Shown piece by piece: positions 35,074-44,291 of a stretch of DNA of 59,745 nucleotides. The position numbers were made by a program, and so were the translations under genes. Source of the DNA: Streptomyces sp. DvalAA-43 (GTDB lineage: Bacteria > Actinomycetota > Actinomycetes > Streptomycetales > Streptomycetaceae); contig NZ_FMBW01000055.1 in assembly GCF_900091725.1 (NCBI RefSeq), positions 1 to 59,745 on the forward strand, in the 5' to 3' direction. Every line of letters begins with the position of its first letter. Position 1 is the stretch's first letter. The notes beneath the pieces are model-generated. The model worked only from the letters and a program-made list of their open reading frames with translations, was not told the DNA's origin and did not search any database.

Positions 35074-36225
35074 TCAGGCAGCGGCTGCCTGACTTCGGCC
35101 GCCCCAGCGGATGCCCTTCTCGCTGCGGATACGGGCGCGTTCGCGGCGTTGGGCGGCCAGCACGTCGGGGTGGCGGGCGTTCGCGTTGCGCCAGCGGAGG
35201 TAGGCGTGAAGGGCTCGGGTCTGCGCGGTGTGGTTGCGATAGTTGGAGTTAGCGATGGTGAACTGCCGCAGCGGTCCGAAGTGGGCCTCGATCGGGTTGG
35301 CCCAGGACGCGTAGGTCGGGGTGAAGCACAGCTCGACCCGGTTCTTCTTTGCCCAGCGCCGGATGGTCTCGCCCTTGTGGGCGGACAGATTGTCCAGGAT
35401 GACGTAGATCGGGGCGCCGTCTGGCCGGGCCGCCCGGATTGACCTCAGCGCAGTCAGGGTGTTCGCGGCCCCCTTCTTGCGCCGGTTGACGCCCCAGAGC
35501 GTGTCGTCGCCGACCGAGTAGCAACCGTGGAAGTAGCGCACCCCGTGAGTACGGTGGTAGGTCGCGGGATGCCGCTCGGGCCGACCCTGTTCGGCTCAGC
35601 ACGACCCGGCGGTGGGCCTGATGCCGAGCGGGCCGAACTCGTCGAACGCGAACACGCGGTCCGGGAAGTGCTCCAGCACGTGCTCGATCCGGTCGAGCTT
35701 GGCGTCGCGCTCGGGGTCGGGGGATTCCTTCCAGGTCTTGGTGCGCTGGAAGGTGACGCCGCGGCGGGCGAGCAGGCACCGTAACGCCTCGCGGCCGATC
35801 CGGATCACACGGCCGTGTACGAGGCGCAGGTAGGCGGCGAGTTTGCGGATGGACCAGCGGGTGAAAGGCTGCCCGAGCTTGGTCGGTCGGGTGGTGGCCG
35901 TCCGGACGACGAAGTCCTCGTCGTCAGGACTGAGAAGGCGGGGACGGCCTCCCGCCCACCGAGGGTCCAAGCAGGCCAGACCGACCTCGTTGAACCGGTG
36001 GATCACGTCCCGGACCGTGTCCTCGTCGGCCTGCACCAACTTCGCGATCACCGGCACCCGGTTCCCGCCAGCCGAGGCCAGCAACATCATCGCGCGCCGG
36101 TAACGCACCGCACTGGTGCTGCCCCGGCGCACGATCTGCTGCAGCTTCTGCCCCTCCTGGTCAGTCAACCTGCGCACACGGACAGGCTCAGCCACCACGC
36201 CCCCAGCGGTCAGATCGGACGTCAC
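35074..36225 (-). pseudogene. IS630-family transposase with in-frame TGA
   Basis: GTG/ATG near 36225. HTH region (RVPVIAKLVQADEDTVRDVI), then the DDE core: Asp in RVFAFDEFGPLG, Asp in YVILDNLSAHKG, Glu in WANPIEAHF. Both halves read in one frame but are separated by TGA at 35596-35598, right after PTAGSC, where related proteins have Trp (PTAGSCWA). A single G-to-A change would do this. The ends of the element were not found. Inactive unless the stop is read through. Confidence 0.85.
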
Positions 36226-36278
36226 CGCTCATCTCACCGCTCGGACACCCAACCCGGCGAACCTACGTGGTCAGAGCA

Positions 36279-37478
36279 CTAGTCACCGAACACCGCCTTC
36301 ACGTCGCGAGGGTCGTAACCGGCGGGCAGTGACGAGGTGACCCGGGGCCTGGAGTAGAAAGACTGCAAGCGGTCGAACATCTCCTCCACCCGCGGCACGG
36401 TGTACTGCGTCGTCGTCCTGATGTCGCGGTGCCCGAGGATCGTCTGCACGTCCGTCAAGGTCAGCGCCGGGTCACCAGCCATCCGCACTGCTGCGGTGTG
36501 CCGGAGGTCGTGCAGTGTCCAGTTGGTGCCCAGCGTTGTGCCTGCGCGCTGAAGGACTCGGCGCATCGCCGCGTAGGTCAGCGGCCGGTCCGTTCCACGA
36601 CGGGCTCGCCACACGATGTCCTCGGGCCCGATGGGACCGCGTTGCGCGGCGTAGCGCGCCAACAGCAACATCGCCTCTGGCGAGAGGGGCGCCGTCCGCA
36701 TCTCGCCACCCTTCGAAAGGATGCGGATGCGCTGTCCGGCCCAGTCAACACATGACTCCCGCAAGCCGAGCAGCTCGGTGGCGCGGGCGCCGGAACTGAC
36801 GTAGCAAGCCAGCAGAGCCTTGTCGCGATCACAGCCCATAGCGTCGAACAGCTCGTCCCACTGCCCGTCCGGAATCGAGCGAGGCGACTTCTTGGAAGCC
36901 TTCTGGCGCAGGCGGGAGCGCCGGACGATGACCTGGGGGTCATCCGGGGAGCGGTGGCGATTTGCCACCGCCTGGCGATGCGACTCCGGAACCGGGTTGA
37001 CGACCGGCCCGACCCCGAAATGAGCGTGATACTCGTAGAACCCCCGCGTCGCGGCAAGCGTGATGTTGATCGTCGACGCGCTGTAGCCCGCTGGCAGCAC
37101 GCGCTTACCCGTCCGCATGTTGACCGAGCCGGCCGGTGCGGATTCCGGGTGACGTCGCACGCGCTGCGGATTGCGGGCCGCGCGGAGCCAGCCCACGAGC
37201 ACGGCTACATCGTTCTCAGTCGCCAACGTCCAGGGCACATTCAGGGCCCAAAGGACCCTGAACCAGGTCAGGAGCGCATAGCAGTAGGCCCGTGCGGTCC
37301 GAGTGCTCACGTCACCGAGCACCAGGTCGCGCACCCAATCCGCAACGGCGTCGATGGATGCGCCGCTGTGGTCGGCGAGAGCGTAGGGGATGTCGTGCTG
37401 GCCAGTAACCACGACGGCCCCAACGCGAGGCGGGTCGATGCGGCCCGTGATGAGCAGAGTTCGGACTGTTTCCGTCAC
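36279..37478 (-). CDS. Tyrosine site-specific integrase
   Basis: 399 residues. DNA-binding N-terminal domain (TRTARAYCYALLTWFRVLWA), then a catalytic domain with Arg in SSGARATELLGL, HDLRHTAAVRM (HxxR), LGHRD and Tyr in TTTQYTVPRVEE. All residues are present, so it is likely active. It is not overlapped by an excisionase gene; the IS630 remnant lies 53 bp beyond its stop. No attachment site or tRNA end was recognised in the 250 bp upstream. Confidence 0.9.
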   Translation of the reverse strand: MTETVRTLLITGRIDPPRVGAVVVTGQHDIPYALADHSGASIDAVADWVRDLVLGDVSTRTARAYCYALLTWFRVLWALNVPWTLATENDVAVLVGWLRAARNPQRVRRHPESAPAGSVNMRTGKRVLPAGYSASTINITLAATRGFYEYHAHFGVGPVVNPVPESHRQAVANRHRSPDDPQVIVRRSRLRQKASKKSPRSIPDGQWDELFDAMGCDRDKALLACYVSSGARATELLGLRESCVDWAGQRIRILSKGGEMRTAPLSPEAMLLLARYAAQRGPIGPEDIVWRARRGTDRPLTYAAMRRVLQRAGTTLGTNWTLHDLRHTAAVRMAGDPALTLTDVQTILGHRDIRTTTQYTVPRVEEMFDRLQSFYSRPRVTSSLPAGYDPRDVKAVFGD

Positions 37479-37731
37479 TTGAGAGTTCCTCCCGATGGTT
37501 GCTTACACCACCGAGCAAGCCGACGGGTTCGTGGATTCCTGGAGGGAAAATCCCTGGAACCGGAGGGTGGCTGGGCTCTTGGCGGCAGAGTAGCCCGCGG
37601 GTTCCGGGCCTCCAACTGGTCTCGACAGTGTGAGCTGCTCTCAGCTGTCAGTGAGCCTTCGCAGTCGGCGCCAGATTGCATGAGCAGGTATCGATCAACC
37701 CGCGCTGAGTCGCCACAGCCAGCGCAGAGCG

Positions 37732-38310
37732 TCAGGAAGCAGGACGCCGCCGTGGTTGGGGCTGTGTCCGCCGCTGCACGTTGCCGAGGGTGTGCGCAAT
37801 CTTCTCAGCGATCTCCGCAACGTCGGCGGGGCGGCTGGTGTCGACGGTCAGCAATGGACCGCCCAAGTTGAGTGGGCCCGGGTAAGTGGCACGTACGGCG
37901 GCCACGCGCTCGGCGATCTGCTGGGGATTGAGTTGCGGATCGAGGTGGCCCGCGTGTCGGGTGCGGGCCTGAAAACGCTCGGCAGCGAGGGCGACGTCGC
38001 AGTCGCAATGGACTTCGATCAAGAGGCCAGCGAGGCTCCGGAGCCGACCGGGAGCGGTGTCGTGATGCCACCAGTTGTCGAGCACAGCCCGGCCGGCGTC
38101 CGCTGCCAAGGCGAACATGATGTCGTCGCTCGCTCTGCTCAGCCTGCTTCGCCAGGCATGGTCACCGACTCCGAGCGAGTCGTAGAGGGACTCCAGGATC
38201 ACATCCTTGTCGATCACCGGAAGGCTGAGACGCCTGGCCAGACTCCGTGCCAGGGTGCTCTTCCCGCTGCCCGGTAGACCTGAGACGACCACAAACGCGA
38301 AGCTACTCAC
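37732..38310 (-). CDS. P-loop small-molecule kinase / zeta-toxin-like ATPase
   Basis: GTG at 38310 (VSSFAFVVVSGLPGSGKS). 192 residues. Walker A GLPGSGKSTLARSLA; VIDKDVILESLYD fits the substrate-binding Asp region of AAA_33 kinases; a DNWWHHD stretch and a basic LID-like helix follow. Such proteins phosphorylate small molecules (gluconate- or chloramphenicol-kinase type) or, as zeta toxins, UDP-sugars. No antitoxin gene is adjacent, so a toxin role is not supported. Confidence 0.75.
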   Translation of the reverse strand: MSSFAFVVVSGLPGSGKSTLARSLARRLSLPVIDKDVILESLYDSLGVGDHAWRSRLSRASDDIMFALAADAGRAVLDNWWHHDTAPGRLRSLAGLLIEVHCDCDVALAAERFQARTRHAGHLDPQLNPQQIAERVAAVRATYPGPLNLGGPLLTVDTSRPADVAEIAEKIAHTLGNVQRRTQPQPRRRPAS

Positions 38311-38389
38311 AGAGGTCAGTATCTCGACGCCACGCTGTTTTCCTCCATGACGATTCTGGTCGCCGTGGTCAGCACGATGCGGGCGGACA

Positions 38390-38597
38390 CCGAACGCTGG
38401 GCCCAAGCCGGCCGCGATGGGGGCGGCGGTGCGGTATCGCAGGACGGATTCCTCCATGAGGACGACGTAGCGGTGGCCGCCCTCGTAAAGGAAGCGGGAG
38501 CGGGCGATGCGGGCGGCGACCGCTTCGGCGACGTCGTTGGGAGTGCCCTGGAAGCGGGTGATCTGCTCCATGAGGGCGGTGGCGAAGCTGTGGCGGG
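38390..38597 (-). pseudogene. DUF5753 regulator fragment
   Basis: The frame reads RHSFATALMEQITRFQGTPN, then an Ala/Arg helix and VVLMEESVLRYRTA. This is the core of the C-terminal DUF5753 domain of Streptomyces XRE regulators that accompany DUF397 proteins. Neither its HTH nor its end remains. The next 150 bp on the plus strand (38620-38770) read ASDVVIRTST-like coding sequence of unknown origin, so this is another joint between fragments. Confidence 0.5.
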
Positions 38598-38905
38598 GGG
38601 CGACCCGGTACCCTCGACCGCATCGGCGACCTCCACCTCGCACCCGCCGTCGTGATCCGCACCAGCACCCAGTCCGACGAGTCCACCATCCCCGTCTACG
38701 GCGAAGCCGCCGAACACACCTGGAACTGGCTGACCGCCCAGACGGCCCGGGTGCGGGTGTACGGGGGCGCAACGGGTGCCGCGCGAAGGACAGTTACGGC
38801 GGACACCGACGCTAGCCGATCTGTCTGTGGACAGATTCCGCTGAGATCGGGCCTGATCCGGGCCGATCACCGGACGGCTGTGGTGAGGGTTCCTACGCTC
38901 CGATC

Positions 38906-39148
38906 ATGAATTGGACGAATGCGCTGGCGGTCTTCGGTGCCCTCACCGGAGCCGGCGGCCTGGGCTGGCAGATATGGAGCCACCACCTCACTGGCGGCCG
39001 GGTGGAAGTCTTCTCCACCCGGCTCAAGCACGAAGGCCGGTGGTGGGTGCGCACCGACGTGTCGAACGTCGGCCGCCTGGACGTGGCGATCGTCGGTTAC
39101 TCGGTCTGGCGCGACATCCCCGGCCACCGACTGAAGCGGGCGCTGTGA
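38906..39148 (+). CDS. Small membrane-anchored hypothetical protein
   Basis: ATG at 38906 (MNWTNALAVFGALTGAGGLG): one N-terminal hydrophobic segment, then a soluble strand-rich part (VEVFSTRLKHEGRWWVRTDV; LDVAIVGYSVWRD). 80 residues to a TGA. The same frame continues after the stop into the next gene, so the two may once have been one protein of ~200 residues. Confidence 0.5.
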   Translation: MNWTNALAVFGALTGAGGLGWQIWSHHLTGGRVEVFSTRLKHEGRWWVRTDVSNVGRLDVAIVGYSVWRDIPGHRLKRAL

Positions 39149-39199
39149 CGGCTGCGGGCCATGAGGCGTCTGGGGTGGAGAAGGGCGCGGCGTACGCAG

Positions 39200-39529
39200 A
39201 TGCTGTTCAACCCCTCAATCCACTTCGGGGCGCCGGTGGAATTTGGAAGCGACACTCAGCGTATAGAGCTGCCGTTCGTACTCAAGGCCAGCTCGATGGT
39301 GTCGCTGCCGCTCACGGGGCTGGGGGTGCCTAACCGGATAGGCCGCCAGCTGCGGGTTTCACTGCACTTGGGCACCGGTCGGATCATCCGGGCCGACGTC
39401 CACGACGCCGACGCCTTGGAGCCCCTGCGGATCGACTTGGACGAATACACCGGCGACTGGTCTTTGCATATCGGCCCGCCCACGCCGACTGACCGGAAAC
39501 GGACTCGGGCACATATCGTTGGGTCCTGA
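39200..39529 (+). CDS. Hypothetical protein (possible second half of a split gene)
   Basis: Reads LFNPSIHFGAPVEFGSDTQR, IELPFVLKASSMVSLPLTGL, LRVSLHLGTGRIIRADVHD: a beta-rich soluble domain of about 109 residues. It is in frame with 38906-39148 across one stop codon. The pair looks like a membrane-anchored beta-sandwich protein broken by a nonsense mutation. The family is unknown. Terminated by the hairpin at 39557. Confidence 0.5.
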   Translation: MLFNPSIHFGAPVEFGSDTQRIELPFVLKASSMVSLPLTGLGVPNRIGRQLRVSLHLGTGRIIRADVHDADALEPLRIDLDEYTGDWSLHIGPPTPTDRKRTRAHIVGS

Positions 39530-39556
39530 CCAGACCCTCCACCGCAACGCTTGGCT

Positions 39557-39588
39557 GGCGGGCCCGGCCTGGGGAGGCCGGGCCCGCC
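39557..39588. terminator. Bidirectional 14-bp hairpin
   Basis: GGCGGGCCCGGCCT / AGGCCGGGCCCGCC with a GGGG loop, between the convergent genes 39200-39529 and 39685-42081. Confidence 0.85.
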
Positions 39589-39684
39589 GTGCTCACTGCG
39601 CTCGGCTGAACGACGGTTTACGGACTGAGCGGCGGCCTCCGGTCAGCATTTCAGCCGGTCCCAGGCTGTCGCCGGCTGTGGCTT

Positions 39685-42081
39685 TCAGCGGAGGGTTGCC
39701 CCGTGCAGGTGCCGGCGCAGTTGTGCGCGCAGTTGCGGCAGAGGGGCGCTCGCGCCGAGCCGCCGCAGGAAGTCGGCGGCATCCCAGGTGATCAGTCCGC
39801 CCTGGCGGGAGAGGTACAGGCCCGCTTGGTCGATGCCGAACTCGTTGTCGTAGTCGAGCAGGAGGTATCCGGCGAGCTGGTAGATCTCCTCGCGGCCCAG
39901 GCGGCGGGGGTCCTTGGTGGCTTTGCAGTCCAGCAGGAGGCCGCCGAGGATGTAGTCGGCGTCGGCGCCGCCGATGTCGCCGCTGCCGGCGAAGACCGGA
40001 CCGCACACGCGGGCCTTTTGCGGTAGAGCCCGGAAGGCGGCGAACGGTCCGTCGGCGAGCCGCATCTGATGGTCGATGTCGGTCACAACGTACTCGGGGA
40101 CCACTGCGGTGAGGTCATCCAGGGTCGTGGCGGGGGTGGCAGAGTTGAGCAAGCTGAAGCGGCGAATCTCACCGGTGCGGGCGATGTCCTCGAAGAAGCC
40201 CGCGACGAAGCACAGCCGGATGAGTGCGTTCTCGTCCAGGCTGCCGGGGTCGGCGAGGTAGGCGTCGATGGTGGCCAGCAGCTCCCGGCCTGCGGTGTGC
40301 AGGGCCTTGCGGGCCCCACGGGCCGGTGCGCTGCGCAGCGGTCCGGTCTCGTCAAGGAGCATGACGCCGGCGACAGGGGCCGGTCCGAGCTGCCCTCCGA
40401 GGCTGAGGCGGAGGCGGTAGTCGATGGCGTGCCCGAGGGCCGACCAGTTCGGGTACTGGACGTCGATCGGCTGTGCCGGGTGCGGGAGGCGGACGATACG
40501 TGCCTGGTAGTCGCCCACCAGGTTCTGACTGTAGGGCAGGTGGGCGGCCATGAACTGTGAGATCGGTGAGGAGTCGTACTTCAGCTGCCCGGTCAGGCTC
40601 AGCTCGATCATCGGTCGCCCGGCCACCGTGCCGTCCCGGCCGGCGCCGGCCATGGTCTTTTCGTACTCGTCGATCCAGGCGATGCCCTCGGTGTCCAGCA
40701 GATGGCGGGCGCGGGTGACCGCGACGTAGATCAGGCGGGCCTCGCTCGCATGCAGCGTGCGCTGTAGGCCCAGGTCGTCCACCGACGGGGCCATGAAGCC
40801 CTTGCCGATGCGTACCGACGGCCACTCCCGTCCCTTGGCCTTGTGCGCGGTGGAGACGGTGACCTGAGCCTTCTCCTCCGGGGAGAGGCGGTCCACCGCG
40901 GCGATGATCTGGTCGGGGCCGTAGGTATCGACCAGCTGCACGATCGCTTTGAGGTCCTGGCCGGCCTTGTCCTGCTCGGCGTACTCCTGTACCTCGCCCC
41001 AGGAGGAGAACAAGAACAGCTCCGGGTGGCTGGTGCGCTGGCCCGCTTTGAGCTCAAGTGCGGCCTTGGCGATGCGCTGCAGCGCGCTGCCCCCGCCGGT
41101 CAGTGCCACCGGGATGCCGAGTTCCAGGTAGGACAGGACTTCGCTCATCGCGTCCACGTTGCCCCGGCACAGCACCGCCTCGGGCTGCGCCACCTCGCCC
41201 ACGCGGGAGCCGGGGCCGTGGCCGGTCAGATGCATCTCCGACTCGGCGTGTCCCAGCCACCGGTTGGCCACCTCGGCGATGGCCGGGCCGAAGCGGAAGG
41301 ACTGGGTCAGGCGCAGCTGCTCGGCCGGGAATCCGGTCATCACATCGCGCGCGTTACGCCAGCCATAGATCTGCTGGGCCGGATCCCCGACACACACCCG
41401 CTGCGCGTCCTGGGCGAGGAAGACCTCCTCCAGTACCGGGTTGGTGTCCTGGGCCTCGTCCAGGAGGACGAAGTCCGCCCCGAGCTGCGGGAGGGTCATC
41501 GCCCACAGTTTCATGTAGTGGTCGTGCTCGAACCGCAGCCGGCCCTCGGGCGAGCAGATGTCCTCCCACGCACGATGCGCGTAGGGCAGCAGGGTGCGGG
41601 CGAGATAGTCCTGGCCAGGGCCGTCGAGGCCGTTGACCGGCTCCATGTGGCGGGCCATGACCTGCCGGTCGGTGGTGTAGCAGAACTTGCGGACCATGCC
41701 CATCACCAGACGCGCGGCGTGAGTGATCTTGATCTGGCGGGAGTTGACGTCAACGTCGCGGGTGATGCCGAGCAGGCGGGCGGTGTGCTTGGCGGGGATC
41801 CTCGCCGAGGCATCCAGACGCTCACGGTAGTGGTGGCCGACAGCCCTGAAGGCCAGGGAGTGCGCGGTACGGCACTCCACATTCGGCCCGAACCGCCCGC
41901 GGGCGTCATCGGCGATCGCCCGGTTGAACGCCACGTAGAGCCCGCGTTTGCGGGTCGCGGCGCCCATCAGGATCAGCGTGGACGTCTTGCCCGTCCCCGC
42001 TCCGGCGACCAGGGCCAGATCCCGGCCGGAGGCGAACACCTCACGGGCAGCCTGCTGCTCCTTCGTCGGCTCCATGGCCAT
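39685..42081 (-). CDS. UvrD-type helicase fused to PD-(D/E)XK nuclease
   Basis: ATG at 42081 (MAMEPTKEQQ) with GAGAGGAA upstream; 798 residues. Superfamily I motifs in order: Walker A LVAGAGTGKTSTL, Walker B VLLDEAQDTN, VGDPAQQIYGWRNA, VTVSTAHKAKGREWP (V) and IYVAVTRARHLL (VI). The C-terminal ~250 residues add a nuclease-like module: DADYILGGLLLDCKATKD supplies the D...DxK pattern, followed by YQLAGYLLLDYDNE, as in Cas4/RecB-type nucleases. Expected to unwind and cut DNA. No adjacent defence partner was recognised. Helicase call firm, nuclease call moderate. Confidence 0.85.
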   Translation of the reverse strand: MAMEPTKEQQAAREVFASGRDLALVAGAGTGKTSTLILMGAATRKRGLYVAFNRAIADDARGRFGPNVECRTAHSLAFRAVGHHYRERLDASARIPAKHTARLLGITRDVDVNSRQIKITHAARLVMGMVRKFCYTTDRQVMARHMEPVNGLDGPGQDYLARTLLPYAHRAWEDICSPEGRLRFEHDHYMKLWAMTLPQLGADFVLLDEAQDTNPVLEEVFLAQDAQRVCVGDPAQQIYGWRNARDVMTGFPAEQLRLTQSFRFGPAIAEVANRWLGHAESEMHLTGHGPGSRVGEVAQPEAVLCRGNVDAMSEVLSYLELGIPVALTGGGSALQRIAKAALELKAGQRTSHPELFLFSSWGEVQEYAEQDKAGQDLKAIVQLVDTYGPDQIIAAVDRLSPEEKAQVTVSTAHKAKGREWPSVRIGKGFMAPSVDDLGLQRTLHASEARLIYVAVTRARHLLDTEGIAWIDEYEKTMAGAGRDGTVAGRPMIELSLTGQLKYDSSPISQFMAAHLPYSQNLVGDYQARIVRLPHPAQPIDVQYPNWSALGHAIDYRLRLSLGGQLGPAPVAGVMLLDETGPLRSAPARGARKALHTAGRELLATIDAYLADPGSLDENALIRLCFVAGFFEDIARTGEIRRFSLLNSATPATTLDDLTAVVPEYVVTDIDHQMRLADGPFAAFRALPQKARVCGPVFAGSGDIGGADADYILGGLLLDCKATKDPRRLGREEIYQLAGYLLLDYDNEFGIDQAGLYLSRQGGLITWDAADFLRRLGASAPLPQLRAQLRRHLHGATLR

Positions 42082-42480
42082 GAATTCCTCTCTGGGAAGC
42101 GCGGCTTCATGTACCGCAGCCCCAGAGGCTGGACCAGCTGATGACCAACCGTCAATACAGCCATACGTTCGGTAGCCAGTTCTGGCCGAATTCAGGACGG
42201 TCTGCACAAGGCAGCGTCGCGCACGCGCCGACATCGCACGAGAGAGAGTGGCCGACCACCGCGATCTACTCGTAGTCGCGGGTCGTGAGCGTGTCCGCGC
42301 CGGTTTGAACTCCCGCGGCCCGGGGCGCGCGAGCACCCCGGGCCGCAGACCAGCACGGGGCCCCTGTTGTGCTGTACTCCCCGCCCATCGCCTCTCTCGG
42401 TGGCCGCCACCAGCGGTGAACCCGGCCCGGTTGAAGCGATGGCAGAGAGGGTTCCGTGAGGCGGTCCAGCCGGTTGTGGT
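42082..42480. other. Gene-free gap with terminator
   Basis: No coding frame on either strand. It contains the helicase promoter side (42082-42200) and the hairpin at 42315-42346. Confidence 0.5.
42315..42346 (-). terminator. 11-bp perfect hairpin
   Basis: GCGGCCCGGGG / CCCCGGGCCGC with a 10-nt loop, 134 bp beyond the stop of the phosphotransferase gene. It probably also insulates the helicase promoter. Confidence 0.65.
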
Positions 42481-43416
42481 TCAGCTCAGGCGGTGGATCA
42501 GGAGGGCGAGACCAGCCCCGGCGGCCCGGTGCTGGTAGGCGCGCAGTCCCGGGGCGCCGGGGGGTGCGGGTTTGCGCGCGTTGTGGTGCCAGTGGCCGGT
42601 GAGGGCGGCGAGGAACGCGGTAGTGGTGTCGGGGCTGCTTGCGGTGGCGGGGTGGTCGCGGAGCAGGCGTGCGATGTCTGCGGGCGTGTGCCCGGCGAGG
42701 ATGAGTTGCGGCGCGAGGGAGGCGGCGTCGATGCAGGCCGGGCCGGTGGTGGCGTGTGCCCAGTCCACGAAGGTCACGCCGCGGGCCTGGTCGTGGACCA
42801 TGTTGTCGGCCCGCAGGTCGCCGTGGACGACGCGGTCGCCGTGGGCGAGGGCGGGCCAAGACGCTTCCAGTTCGGCGAGCTGCGGCAGGTGGGTGCGGGC
42901 GGTGGGCGCAAGGTCGGCTGGCGGATCAGGGAAGAGTTCGTCCCAGCCGTGCAGGGCCGCCGCCGTCGACGGCACGGTGCTCACCGCCGCGGCGTACGGC
43001 GCCGGGGCGGGGCTGGAAGTCAGTTTATCCAGGAGGGCCCAGGTCTGTTCGGTGTCGCCGGAGGCAGGAGACAGGTCGGGGTGTGGTCCGTCCAGGTGAG
43101 CGATGACGATGGCGGTCCAGCCGGCGGCGCGGTGGACGCCCAGCAGGTCCGGGGCCGGGGCGCCGGGGGGCAACGCGTCCAGGACGGCGGCTTCGTGGAC
43201 GTTGGCGGCGGTCAGCGGGTCGTCGTCGGGGGCTGCCTTGACGAAGACCCGTCGGCCGTCGGCCAGAGTGAGCGCGGCGGCGAGTTGGTGGCCGAAGCCG
43301 CCTGCGGGGGTGGCCGTGCCGGTGACGGGTGCGTCGAGGGTGTCTTCGAGGCGGGCGCGCAGCGGCGGGGGGACGTCGGTCCATTGGAGACGGCCGCTGG
43401 TGGGCGGTACAGGCAT
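42481..43416 (-). CDS. APH/choline-kinase-like phosphotransferase
   Basis: 311 residues. The N-lobe has GRRVFVKAAP (ATP-site Lys); the catalytic loop is VVHGDLRADNMVHD (HGDxxxxN), and VTFVDWAHATTG supplies the metal-binding Asp. Complete and probably active on a hydroxyl-bearing small molecule; the substrate is not evident and antibiotic resistance cannot be claimed. A strong terminator (43581-43614) separates it from the HAD gene, so it has its own promoter, yet it shares strand and neighbourhood with the nucleotide-type operon. Confidence 0.8.
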   Translation of the reverse strand: MPVPPTSGRLQWTDVPPPLRARLEDTLDAPVTGTATPAGGFGHQLAAALTLADGRRVFVKAAPDDDPLTAANVHEAAVLDALPPGAPAPDLLGVHRAAGWTAIVIAHLDGPHPDLSPASGDTEQTWALLDKLTSSPAPAPYAAAVSTVPSTAAALHGWDELFPDPPADLAPTARTHLPQLAELEASWPALAHGDRVVHGDLRADNMVHDQARGVTFVDWAHATTGPACIDAASLAPQLILAGHTPADIARLLRDHPATASSPDTTTAFLAALTGHWHHNARKPAPPGAPGLRAYQHRAAGAGLALLIHRLS

Positions 43417-43580
43417 GAGGGCAGCTTTCAGAGGTCAGGGATCGGTGGCGGGGTGATGGGGGTGCGCGCCGAGCCGGACCGGGAGTCGGGCTGAGGAAGG
43501 GGGTTCCTCAGTGCTCCAGCTCGGCGCCGGGCGCTCGTCGCCGCATCACGCGCATTCGCCTGTGTCCTCTGGGGTGTGGG

Positions 43581-43614
43581 AGTGGAGGGGAACCGGTGCG
43601 GGTTCCCCTCCACT
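43581..43614 (-). terminator. 14-bp perfect hairpin ending the 43.6-47.2 kb operon
   Basis: AGTGGAGGGGAACC / GGTTCCCCTCCACT with a 6-nt loop, 17 bp after the HAD stop. Confidence 0.85.
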
Positions 43615-43631
43615 GTAGTGGGGCTACTGCA

Positions 43632-44291
43632 TCACGCGCTGTCGATTGAGGGGAGATGGTGCAGGAGGGACGGTCCGATGCTGGTGGGTGCGGGCAGGAG
43701 GTGGCTGGCTCCGGCCGCGCGGAGAGCGGTGGGAGGGTGCCAGCCCCAGACCGCTCCGAGCGCGAGGACCCCGGCAGCGCGGGCCGCGGTCATGTCGGTG
43801 GGACTGTCCCCGACGAACACCGCGCGCTCCGGCTTGGTGTTCAGCCGGCTCAGGGCGAGGTGCAGCCCGTCGGGGGCCGGTTTGGGTGGCGCGTCCTGCC
43901 GGGTGACGACGACGTCCAGCAGTTCGGACAGGGCCGGCGGCAGCAGCCACCGCAGGCGGTCGGGGTCCTGGACCGTGACCGCGCCCGTGGCCGTGCCCTG
44001 TGCGCGCAGGGCCAGCAGGCCGGAGAGCACCCCGGGGAACGGCTGGACGGAGTGGGCCGACATGGCGCCGTCCCACCAGCGATCACACGCGTCGTCGGGG
44101 TCGGCGACGTCCAGGAGCGCCAGGACCTCGCAGCGGGGGCGGCGCAGAGCGCCGGGCGGAAGGTCACCTGGCATCACACGACGGCCGGTCGCACAGGTGG
44201 CGACCCCCGCGAGGGTGGCCCGTACTGCGGCGGCGCTGTCCAGCAGTACTCCGTCCAGGTCGAACAGCGCCGCTCGCCGGGTGGCCGTCAC
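43632..44291 (-). CDS. HAD-superfamily phosphatase
   Basis: GTG at 44291 overlaps the phosphoribosyltransferase stop (GTGA). 219 residues. Nucleophile motif LFDLDGVLLDS, motif III Lys in PPKPAPDGLHLA, motif IV VFVGDSPTDMTAA: the set of a phosphoglycolate phosphatase-like HAD. It removes phosphate from a small molecule, plausibly the product of the neighbouring enzymes. Last gene of the operon, followed by a strong terminator. Confidence 0.85.
   Translation of the reverse strand: MTATRRAALFDLDGVLLDSAAAVRATLAGVATCATGRRVMPGDLPPGALRRPRCEVLALLDVADPDDACDRWWDGAMSAHSVQPFPGVLSGLLALRAQGTATGAVTVQDPDRLRWLLPPALSELLDVVVTRQDAPPKPAPDGLHLALSRLNTKPERAVFVGDSPTDMTAARAAGVLALGAVWGWHPPTALRAAGASHLLPAPTSIGPSLLHHLPSIDSA

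Noticed and set aside
37500..37620. Possible attachment site (imperfect TTCCTGGAGGGAAAATCCC dyad) upstream of the integrase
   Set aside because: Dyad is imperfect and no second copy was found in the window.
37732..38310. Zeta toxin-antitoxin system
   Set aside because: P-loop kinase fits loosely, but no epsilon-type antitoxin gene is adjacent.
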